Below, piece after piece: positions 23,851 through 32,700 of a DNA stretch of 64,000 bases (within the stretch, counting starts at the first letter, position 1; each line of letters starts with the position of its first letter). The notes below the pieces were generated by a model that worked only from the letters and a program-made list of their open reading frames with translations, ran no database searches and was not told where the DNA came from. The position numbers were made by a program, and so were the translations under genes. The stretch is from positions 1 through 64,000 of the forward strand of contig CALKXJ010000024.1 of the NCBI GenBank assembly GCA_938003835.1, written 5' to 3'. Source of the stretch: an uncultured Bryobacteraceae bacterium (lineage in GTDB: Bacteria > Acidobacteriota > Terriglobia > Bryobacterales > Bryobacteraceae).

Positions 23851-25226
23851 GTCGAGGATCGCTGGCCGGCCCGATCCTGCTGATCGCCGTCGGGGTCCTG
23901 TTCCTGCTGCACAACCTCAATCCCCAGTTGCCGCTGCTCGACTGGGTGGTGCGATACTGGCCGTGGGTTTTCATCGTTTGGGGCGCCGTGCGCCTGGCAG
24001 AGATTCTGGCTCTGGCGGCGCAGGCGCAGCCTTTGCCGCGTGCGGGACTCAGCGGGGGCGAATGGGCCATCGTGGTTTTCATCGCCCTGATCGGCCTGGG
24101 TGTCTCCGCGCTCCACGAGCAAAGGCCCCGGATCACGATGCGCGGCATCCAATGGTTCGGCCAGGCATTCGACTTCCCGCTCGAGGGGATCCAGGCGGCC
24201 GGCGGCCTCCGGCGGGTAGTCGTCGAGAATCTCCGCGGAAATGTCCGGGTGGCCGCACGGGAGGCGGGTGAGGTCCGCGTGCGAGGCCGCATGAGCATCC
24301 GCGCCCTCGACCGCAAGGCGGCGGACGAGATGCGGCAGAAGATGCCGCTCGAGCTCAGCGCGACCGGCGACCAGGTGGTGGTGCGCACCAATCAGGAACG
24401 CGGCGAAGCCGAGCGAGTTTCAGCCGACCTCGAAATTCTTGTCCCGCCGGCAGTGTCGGTCGAGCTGCGGGGTCGCGACGGGGACTTCGATGTTGCCGGA
24501 ATCGCCGGCGACGTTGTGATCGAAAGCGAACGCGGCGACGCGCGGCTGGCCGATTTGGGCGGCGCCGCCCGCATCCAGGTGCGCCGCAGCGGGCTGGTGC
24601 GCGCGGTCAACCTCAAGGGAGGCCTGAACCTGCGCGGCCGCGGCCGGGACGTCGAGGTGGATGGAGCCGGAGGTCCGGTCATCATCAACGGCGCCTTCTT
24701 CGGCGAACTTCAGTTCCGCCGCCTGCCGCAGGGACTGGAATTTGAAAGCGAACGAACCGCCCTGGCGGTGCGCCAGGTGCGGGGCCGGCTGCGCCTGAAC
24801 CGCGGAAACCTCGTGGCGGATGGCATCGAAGGTCCCCTGAGACTCAAGACCCGTACGCGCGACGTCGAACTGGCCGACTTCACCGGACCGCTCCAGGTGG
24901 AACTGGAACGGGGCGACGTCGTGCTGCGACCGGGGAGGATTCCTTCGGACCCACTGACGGTCACCGTCGGCTCGGGCGATATCGAGCTGACCGTGCCCGC
25001 GGGGGCGCGGTTCGGACTTCTCGCCGTCGCCGAGAGGGGCGAGATCCGCAGCGAGCTCGGCGAAACCTACCGGCTGACAACCGGCGAGCAGGGCGCCAAA
25101 CTTGAGGGACCGGGAGCGGGGAAACCGCTCGTGACCCTGCGCACCGAGCGCGGCACGATTACGCTCAGGAAGACATCCGCCGAAGGTGCGCGCCAGCCGG
25201 CCCGACTCTCCGTCGAGAAGCATTGA
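23847..25226 (+). CDS. DUF5668 membrane domain fused to a DUF4097 beta-solenoid-like domain
   Basis: The 459-residue protein opens with two DUF5668-type helices (ILLIAVGVLFLLHNLNPQ, YWPWVFIVWGAVRLAEIL) and a third helix near residue 75. The remaining 350 or so residues are repeated short beta strands of the DUF4097 adhesin-like kind (GDFDVAGIAGDVVIESERGDARLADL; GPLRLKTRTRDVELADFTGP in parts). Such domains form an elongated beta structure, probably in the periplasm. As the last gene of the sigma/anti-sigma operon it is likely both a target and an effector or sensor of envelope stress. It converges on infC with 13 nt between stops. Confidence 0.8.
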   Translation: MSRGSLAGPILLIAVGVLFLLHNLNPQLPLLDWVVRYWPWVFIVWGAVRLAEILALAAQAQPLPRAGLSGGEWAIVVFIALIGLGVSALHEQRPRITMRGIQWFGQAFDFPLEGIQAAGGLRRVVVENLRGNVRVAAREAGEVRVRGRMSIRALDRKAADEMRQKMPLELSATGDQVVVRTNQERGEAERVSADLEILVPPAVSVELRGRDGDFDVAGIAGDVVIESERGDARLADLGGAARIQVRRSGLVRAVNLKGGLNLRGRGRDVEVDGAGGPVIINGAFFGELQFRRLPQGLEFESERTALAVRQVRGRLRLNRGNLVADGIEGPLRLKTRTRDVELADFTGPLQVELERGDVVLRPGRIPSDPLTVTVGSGDIELTVPAGARFGLLAVAERGEIRSELGETYRLTTGEQGAKLEGPGAGKPLVTLRTERGTITLRKTSAEGARQPARLSVEKH

Positions 25227-25239
25227 GACGGCCGGCGGC

Positions 25240-25845
25240 TCAGGAAGTCGGAGCCGCCGGCGTCGGGGAGGGCGCCGACTGGTCCTTCTTTTTCTTCTGC
25301 TGCTTCACCGGCGCGATGATGATGTGGGCGTTCCTGCCCTCCAGCTTCGGCTGGCCTTCGATGGCCCCATATTCGGCCAAGTCCTGCGCGAACCGCATCA
25401 GCAGCTTCTGGCCGAGATCGACGTGGGCGATCTCCCGCCCCCGGAACTGCACCACGGCCTTTACCCGGTTGCCCTCCTGAAGGAACCGGATGGCATGGTT
25501 CTTCTTGAATTCGTAGTCGTGATCGTCGGTGTTCGGGCGGAATTTCAGTTCCTTGACCTGGATGACGTGCTGTTTCTTTTTGGCCTCGCTCTGCTTCTTT
25601 TTCTGCTCGTACTGCCACTGGCCGTAGTCCATGGCCTTCGCCACCGGCGGCTCGGCCGTGGGCGCCACCAGAATGAGGTCGAGCCCCATCTCCTTGGCCT
25701 TCTTGATGGCCAGGTGCGTGGGCATGATTTCGACCACGCCGTCAGGGAACACGGCGCGCACCTCGCGCGCCCGAATCATTTCATTGACGTTCTCCCTGGG
25801 GCGAAGGAACGACCGTGGAAACTGTCCGGATCTGGATGGATGCAT
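25240..25845 (-). CDS. infC: Translation initiation factor IF-3
   Basis: This 201-residue protein has both IF-3 domains: the N-terminal one begins at VNEMIRAREVRAVFPDG, the linker is lysine-rich (EQKKKQSEAKKKQH), and the C-terminal domain contains VKELKFRPNTDDHDYEFK and RGREIAHVDLG. IF-3 binds the 30S subunit and polices start-codon choice. The ATG at 25845 gives a leader of normal length, although no Shine-Dalgarno is visible. IF-3 genes often use rare start codons, but no in-frame ATT or ATC fits here. The C terminus has an extra lysine- and proline-rich tail. The usual partners rpmI and rplT do not follow. Confidence 0.94.
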   Translation of the reverse strand: MHPSRSGQFPRSFLRPRENVNEMIRAREVRAVFPDGVVEIMPTHLAIKKAKEMGLDLILVAPTAEPPVAKAMDYGQWQYEQKKKQSEAKKKQHVIQVKELKFRPNTDDHDYEFKKNHAIRFLQEGNRVKAVVQFRGREIAHVDLGQKLLMRFAQDLAEYGAIEGQPKLEGRNAHIIIAPVKQQKKKKDQSAPSPTPAAPTS

Positions 25846-26011
25846 TAATGAACGACGCCGGAATCGGGATGGGCTTGGGGATGCGCGCGGAGATCGACGT
25901 GGCTCGGAGAGGCTGCCCGGAGCAACCGGCGGCTCGCGCCGGCTGGAACTCCGCGGTCCGCTCCGGAAACTCGGGGTCCGTTCTCAGGGCCGCGATACCT
26001 CATTAGCACAC

Positions 26012-26040
26012 AGTGTAAACGCATCGCCCGCGTTTGTCCA
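26012..26040 (-). promoter_or_regulatory. Candidate sigma-70 promoter of infC
   Basis: On the minus strand TGGACA (26040-26035; 5 of 6 matches to TTGACA) and TACACT (26017-26012; 4 of 6 matches to TATAAT) are separated by exactly 17 nt. Transcription would begin near 26005. Confidence 0.55.
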
Positions 26041-26043
26041 CCG

Positions 26044-26073
26044 AAAAAGGAAGCGCCATCAGCCGCCGCTGGC
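26044..26073 (-). terminator. Weak candidate terminator of the Uma2 remnant
   Basis: On the minus strand an imperfect hairpin (GCCAGC...GCTGATGGC, 26073-26055) is followed after 6 nt by TTTTT (26048-26044). It lies 73 nt past the Uma2 stop codon and just upstream of the infC -35 box. Confidence 0.3.
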
Positions 26074-26145
26074 AGGCTTTCCTTTATCATACCCTAAGCC
26101 GGGATCGTGAGCTGTTCCGTGCGGCCGCGCCACCAAGCCGGTCGT

Positions 26146-26644
26146 CTAGAAAACCTCGCCGGCGCCAAGGCTCAACTCTTCAAGCACCTGCCAGCGCGCC
26201 GTCCCGCCGCGACGAAAAACTCCAGGCAGGTGGCATGAGGCGCCCCGGCGTACAAAGACGCGAACAGGCGACGCCCGCGGATCGACCAGCCAGTACGGGC
26301 GCACGCCGCGGCGCTCATAATCGCGAAGTTTGACCACGGTTTCGTGGCCTCGGTTGGACTCCGAGATCACCTCGGCCATGAGGTCCGGCGCAGCCTTGAC
26401 CTACGGGGCGCTCAGATCGAGCTCTCGGCCGGGTCCGAAGTAACAAAGGTCGGGTTCGTCGTGCGCAGGCTCGCCGAGGATGACATCCGCCGGGCCGAGC
26501 CGCCAGGCGGTCACAGATCAGTTGGTGCTCAGGGTTGGGGGTGGTTGACGAGACAAGTTCCCCGTCGACGAGCTCGGTGCGGCCCTGGGATTCCGGCAAA
26601 AGTTTGAGGTCTTCCCCGATGAGCTTTTTCGGCCCTACGCCCAT
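26146..26644 (-). pseudogene. Broken Uma2-family (DUF820) endonuclease gene
   Basis: The N-terminal part from the ATG at 26644 reads KKLIGEDLKLLPESQGRTELVDGELV...PEHQLICDRLA, a typical Uma2 start. After about position 26515 the family signal moves to another frame (DVILGEPAHDEPDLCYFGPG), and about 25 residues of the usual sequence appear to be missing at the junction. That frame then meets an in-frame TAG at 26403-26401, directly before VKAAPDLMAEVISESNRGHETVVKLRDYERRGVRPYW (in shorter pieces), which carries the catalytic EVIS and K...Y motifs. With one frameshift, one stop and a deletion the gene cannot make the normal nuclease. It is upstream of, and divergent from, the giant-protein cassette. 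Confidence 0.8.
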
Positions 26645-26754
26645 CGCCGTCGATTCTGGCATTCCACGAAGACGCACCTCCGGGTAACTTTTTCCCTTGA
26701 TTTTTGCTCGAGCAGGATCTAGCATTGAGGGAACGGCGAGGAGGAGCGCCGGGG

Positions 26755-29700
26755 ATGCCTTACGACCTTTCCCTTTTCGATCTCATCACGCCCTACATCC
26801 TGCGCGGCGACAGCTTCGGCGCCTGGCACGCGGCGCTGTCGACCCTGCTGGTGCGCGAGCACGAGATCGCCGTCGATGAGGCGGGTGTCGTCATCCGCGG
26901 CTCGGTAAGTTTTGAAGGAACCGTCCGGCCCTATCTCGATTTGAGCCGCATGACCATGGGCATCGAGGCGGAAAATACCGAAGGCCACCCGCAGAACGAC
27001 GCCTCGCGCCGCGCCCCGTGGATCGACATCCGCGACTCGAAGATCGACTTCGAGCTGGTGGTTCCGCGCGTCGCCTCGCAGAAGGTCTCCACCGCCGTGG
27101 CGGCGATCGGGGCGGCGCCCGCCTTCCAGAACACCGCGGCGGTTCTCACCGCCTACGACGCCGATCCCCTCGACGCGCCGCCCTCCGACTACCCGTCGAC
27201 GGAGTTCGTGCTCGATCTGCTCCTCGCCGCCATCGTGCTCCGGCCGCCCTTCCTGCGCGGCGCCAAACGCGAGGACGACGGCCGGCTCGTTGCCGACCCG
27301 GCGCAGGAGCAGGTGAGCTTCACGCTGCCGCGCATCAAGGTTCGCCTAAGCCAGGGCTCGGGCCCGAACGATCCGCTCCTTGCCACGCTGGTTTCGCTCG
27401 GCGCCTCGGGCCTGGACGACCCAGGCGATATCGGCGTCGCCGAGCTGATCCGGATGGATCCGCCTTACGCCTTCATCGGCCCGTCCGATTGCGTCGGCTT
27501 CGGCTTCCGCTCGGGGATTCTGGATCTCTCCGACGGCTCCACTCCGCCCGACGTGCTGGCGCAGTTCGGCTTCGATGAAAGCTGGAAGGGGCTCTATCTG
27601 CCGGAGATCCGCCTGTTCGTGGCGCCCGAAGGGGCGCGCGATTTCGCCGTCGATGCGGGCGCGCGCAACCTGCTCATCAGCTTCGGCGATGACGGCATCA
27701 CCGGCGACTTCGAGCTCACCGTGCTCAACCAGGGCGCCGGGCCGCTCAAGCTCGCGGCGCGCTTTTATGACAGCGAAGGGCGCGGCTACTCCATCACGCG
27801 GGAAAGCGAGACGACGGCCTCGGCGCAGCTACCGGCGCGCACGCGCATGGTGGTGGATGTCGAAGGCGGGCGCACGCCGTTCAACGTCACCGTTTCCTTC
27901 GACGGCGGCGCGCCGCAGGCGGGCCGGGAGTTCGACGTCGACCTCGGCGCGGCGACCACCCGCCTCATCGAGATCCAGGCCACCGACACAAGCTCGCCGC
28001 AGAAGTCGGCGACGCTCACCATCCAGGTGAGCCGGCGCCCCGTGCCCCAGCTCCCCCCGCCGGGCACGGGCGCTCAGCCGGCGAGCCCGCCGGTGGAAGT
28101 CCAGACCACGAGCGTCACGCAGGGCGGCACGCCGGTGCTGGCGCCGCGCCTGCGCCTGGTGAGCGAGACGCCCGCCACGGCCACCATCGCGCTCGATGTC
28201 GATGCCTCGCGCGCCGCGCAGACGCAGTGGACGGTGAACGGCAATCCGGCCGGGACGCAGGCCACCCTGACCGTCAATGTCACACCGGGCGCACAGGTAA
28301 CGGTGCGCGCGGAGCTGCCGGGCGTCGCCGGGGTCTCCCAGTTCACCGGCTATTACCGGTTCGACCATCCCAAGCCCGGCACCGACACCCAGACGCGCAG
28401 CTACGCTCTCGATCCCAACAACACCCACACCGAGCCCGCCCCCGACGAGGGGCTGACATCGCCCTGGATGGGCGGCACGGATGTTTTATCCGCGTTGCGC
28501 CCGGTGCTTCAAAGCCTGCCCGCGGGCGCTTCGATCACCGTCAAAGGCTACGCCAGCTTCGAAGGCGACGACTCCGAACAGAAACGGGTCTATAACGCCG
28601 ACCTGGCGCGCCGCCGCGCGCTCGGGCTGCGCGCCATTATCGAGAAGCTCGAAGAAGAGCCCGCGCTACAGGCCAAGAACTTCAACCTGACGCATGCCGC
28701 GGAGATGACCAACTGGACCAGCCAGGGTTTCCCCGACGTTTCGACGCGGCGCATCTGGTGGAAGGCGGTGGCCTCCTGGACGCCCACCAACACGCAGGGG
28801 ACCATCACCGACGGCATCGTTCGCCGGGCTGCCGTCCAACCGCCCCCCACGCCAACACCGATCAAAGTGATCGACCCCCCGCCGCCGGCGCCGCCTTCGC
28901 CGCCCTCCTGGTTCCGCATGCTCGGCGCCAAGGTCCGCATCGTGCGCAACACTTTCGTTGCCTGCGAGGTCTTCGGCAAATTCGACATCCAGACGGCGGC
29001 GGAGAACCGCCTGGCGGGCAATCTCGGCGCGAACCCGCAGCTTGCGCCCGGCCGGCCGATCGGCGCCGCCAACACGGGTGACGGGTTGATCGACATCCGC
29101 GTGGTGGTGCAGATCGACGACGCCACCGACACCGTCTCCGTCATCGGCTATTTCGGCGCGGATCCGGCCGACATCGACGGGCTTTACCTCTGGGGCACGC
29201 TCCCCAACGAACCGGTGACGCCCGACCCCGGCTTTGCACGCAACTTCTTCGGCACCACGATCGTCTTCATGCCGCTGCTGTCGGCCGCCGCGGGCGCCGT
29301 GGCCAACGAGGGAGCGCTCACGGAGCTGCTCGTCACCGGCGCCATGCTGGCGATCCCCGCCACCATCGCCGGCCTCGGTTGGGTCAAGGTCGAGCGCGTC
29401 ATCTGGTACGGCGGCGAACTCGCCGTCCGCGTGCGGCCCGCCGGGCCGGAGGTGACGATCCTGCTCGATCTCGAGACGGCGCTGTCGCTCGAGCTGCGCA
29501 TCGGGAGCCTCCGGCTGATCGAGATCTCGCGCACGGCGCCGCTCGTGGTGCGCTACAAGGCCGTCGGAATCCGCCTGGGCTATGAACCGGGCCAGCCGGC
29601 CTTCCAGTTCCGGCCCGTCTTCGACGCCTCGAAGGGCTACACCATCGACGTTTCGCGCCCGGGCGCCATCCGCGTCGCCGACCCGCTCGGCCAGATCCTC

Positions 29701-32700
29701 CAGATCCTGGGCGCCCGCATCGCCCGGAACAACCCGCTGCTGTTTGAAATCGATCTGGGCTTTGCGATCGACCTCGGCGTTGTCTCCATCGAGCGGGCGC
29801 GCGTGCGCATGCCGCTCGACCCGGTGGGCCCGCCCGAGCTCACGGCCTTTGCCGCCGGCGTCGACATCCCCGGCGCGCTGCGCGGCCGCGGCTACCTCGA
29901 GCTCAACGAGATCGAAATCAAAGGCCAGCTCGACCTGACCATCGTTCCGGTGCAGGTGCGCGTCGCCGCCGGCGTCGGCGTCGCCAACATTCCACCGGCG
30001 CAGGGCGGACCGGCTACCGGCGTCATCGTCGCGCTTGAAGTCGAGTTCCCCGTCGCCATCCCCCTCGGCAACTCCGGCTTGGGCATCTACGGTTTCCTCG
30101 GCCTGTTCGCGGTCAACTATGCGCGCAACGAGGACGCGATCCCCGCCTCGAACATGGCCCCGGCGCTGGCCTGGCTCAAGGCCACGGGCGGCGAGCCCAC
30201 CAAACTCGAGTTCTGGAAGCCGCGCGTCAACACCTGGGCCTTCGGCGTCGGCGCCGTCCTCGGCACCATGGGCTCGAGCATCATTTTCAACCTCAAGGGC
30301 GTCATCCTGCTCGAGCTGCCCGGGCCGCGCCTGCTGCTGATGATGAAGGCCAACGTGCTGATGGTGATGCCCGAGCTCAAGGACACCGCCGAGGGCCTCA
30401 TCCTGGCCGTCATCGACCTGGACATGGGCCGCGGCACGCTGACCGTTGGCCTGTTCATCGACTTCAAGGTCGATCCGCTGCTTCAGATCCGCATCCCGGT
30501 CGAAGCGTTCTTCAACTTCAACGACCTCAAGGACTGGCACCTGTACCTGGGCCAGTACAAGGATCCGGTGCACGCCAGGATCCTCGAGGTCTTCGAAGGC
30601 ACCGGCTACCTGATGATCTCCGGCAACGGCATCTCGGGGATTCCCAAGCTGCCCGCCGTAGGCGGATTCTCCATCGCCACGGGCCTGCACGTCTCCTTCG
30701 TCTGGGGCAGCAAGAGCGCGGGACTTTACGCCGAACTCGCCGCCGGCTTCGACGCCCTGGTCGGCTTCAGCCCCTTCTGTCTGGCCGGCGTGATGTACGT
30801 GCGCGGCTCGCTGCACCTGTTCATCATCGGCATCAGCGCCTGGGCGGAGCTGAGAGTCGCGGTGGGCGAGGATGCAACGGGCAACAAGCTTTCGCGGATC
30901 GAAGGCGAAATCTGCGGCCGCATCGACCTGTTCTTCTTCAGCATTGAGGGCTGCGTGGGCTTCGCCCTGGGCGCATCCAGCGTGCCCGTGGCCGATCCTC
31001 CCCCGCTCGCCATAGGTTTGAAACTGGTCAGCCGCTCGCCGGCGCTCGTCGTGGGCACGGGCACCGATAAGCCGATCGACGGCGGCATCGGAGACGGGGT
31101 CGAAGCCGTGAGCGCTCCCGCTTCCGGCCTGCCGGTGGTTCCCCTCGACGCGCTGCCGGTGCTGATGCTCGCCTTCCCGCCGCTTCAAGCGCCCGGGCTG
31201 AAGTTCAAGGGCGCGGACCTGAACGGCACGCCTGAGGCGCCGCCGGACGGCTGGGTCGGCCAGGGCGACGTCTTCTTCAAGTACACCGTCACGCAGGTGG
31301 ATCTCATCGGTCCGCTTACCTCCGGCGCCACGCCTGCCACCTGGTGGAAGCAGAAGACGGGCGACAAGGCGCTGGCGGCGCAACTGGCGCTGCTCAGTTG
31401 GATTCCGGAGCCGACTCCCAAGGCCATCGAACGGAGCAAGTTCCTCGAGGAGACAGTCAAGGAGAGCTGGGGCACCGTCTGCCAGCCTGCCGCGCGCCCG
31501 GCCCCCGTCTTCTGGACTTTCCTCGCGGAGCCGCTGGGCCCGTCACCCATCGGCTGGGTGCTCGAGGGCGAGGCCTGGCCCGACCCTCCGAAGACTGTCC
31601 GCTCGGCGCCGCCCGATCTCATCCTGCGGGTGACGGAGCGCTGGCGGTCGGGCGATTCGAAATTTGACGCGCTCCGCGGCGTGATTCCGGCTCAGGTGGA
31701 AGGCGCCGCCGTCCGGTGCCCGAGAACCGTGCGGCCGCCGGCGCGGACTCGAGTTGTGGAAACGCCGGTTATCCCCCCATCCGTGCGGGCGCTACCCGAG
31801 CCCAGCCCGGGGTTCCGGCCGGAGGTGATCGCCGCGGCGCGCGGCCGGAAGCTCACCGAGGTGTTTGCCGACGAGCAGGTCAGCCTGGTCGATGCGGTGC
31901 GCCGGATCAACTCGGGCCTCGCGATCTCCCGCTCGACCCTGGCACGGCTGGCCGCCGCAGCCCCCGAGCAACCGCCGGCCGCAGCCGCGGCGCCCCGACG
32001 GTGCGACAGCCGGATGCTGGCCGCTCCCGTCTTCGACTCCCGCCGGCCCCAGCCCTTCGGCGGCCCCGCGCGCCTGAAGATGGTGGAGGCCGGCCTCGAG
32101 AGTCGCGGCTTCAAGCCCGGGCCGTTCGACGACGCCGTCATCTTCCACACGGGCGGCGTGCGCCGGGCGACCTTCTATCTGCTGGTGCACAGCCGCGTGC
32201 TCGAAGCTCGCCTGCTGGTGGTGGCTCAGACGGACTCGGGCGAGAGCCTCCTGAGCCAGCGGCTCGTCACCGCGGCTGATCGCGTGCCCCCGGGTGCCTT
32301 CCCTGCGGCCTGGATCGACCCGCAAGGCCCCTGGCGTGACGACATGGAGCTGCTCGTTCAGCACCAGGCGCTGCTCGCGCAGGCCGGCTATTCGGCCGTG
32401 GTAGTGAGCGTCGATGGCGTGCCGCAGACCGAAATGATTCAGATCGGCCTGCTCGCGCAGAACCCCAAGTGGCACCGCGCCATCTCCGCCCGCCCCTTCT
32501 ATGTGGCCGCCGTCGAGGCGCTGCGAAACTCGGAAATGCTCCGGTTCGATTACGACGACTCCGAGCAGAAGAAGAAACAGGGGGTGCTCGAAACCGCGCT
32601 CGGGCCGGAAAGCGCCGACCAGGCGCTGCTATTGCCTGATACCGTCTACGGCGTCACCGTCGCCTGGGATGCCTCGCGCGAACGGCGGCCCCAGGGCAAA

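Larger units (their letters stand above)
25846..26145 (-). other. Long upstream region of infC (300 bases, non-coding)
   Basis: No convincing gene is seen. It contains the candidate infC promoter (26012-26040), which implies a 5' leader of about 160 nt before the ATG, and a possible terminator for the Uma2 remnant (26044-26073). The leader has no recognised riboswitch. Open frames across it lack family resemblance. Confidence 0.55.

Noticed and set aside
28666-31383. A 905-codon open frame opposite to cassette gene A
   Set aside because: It is a shadow of gene A. Gene A has a proper ribosome-binding site, domains and a tight operon structure; this frame has none.
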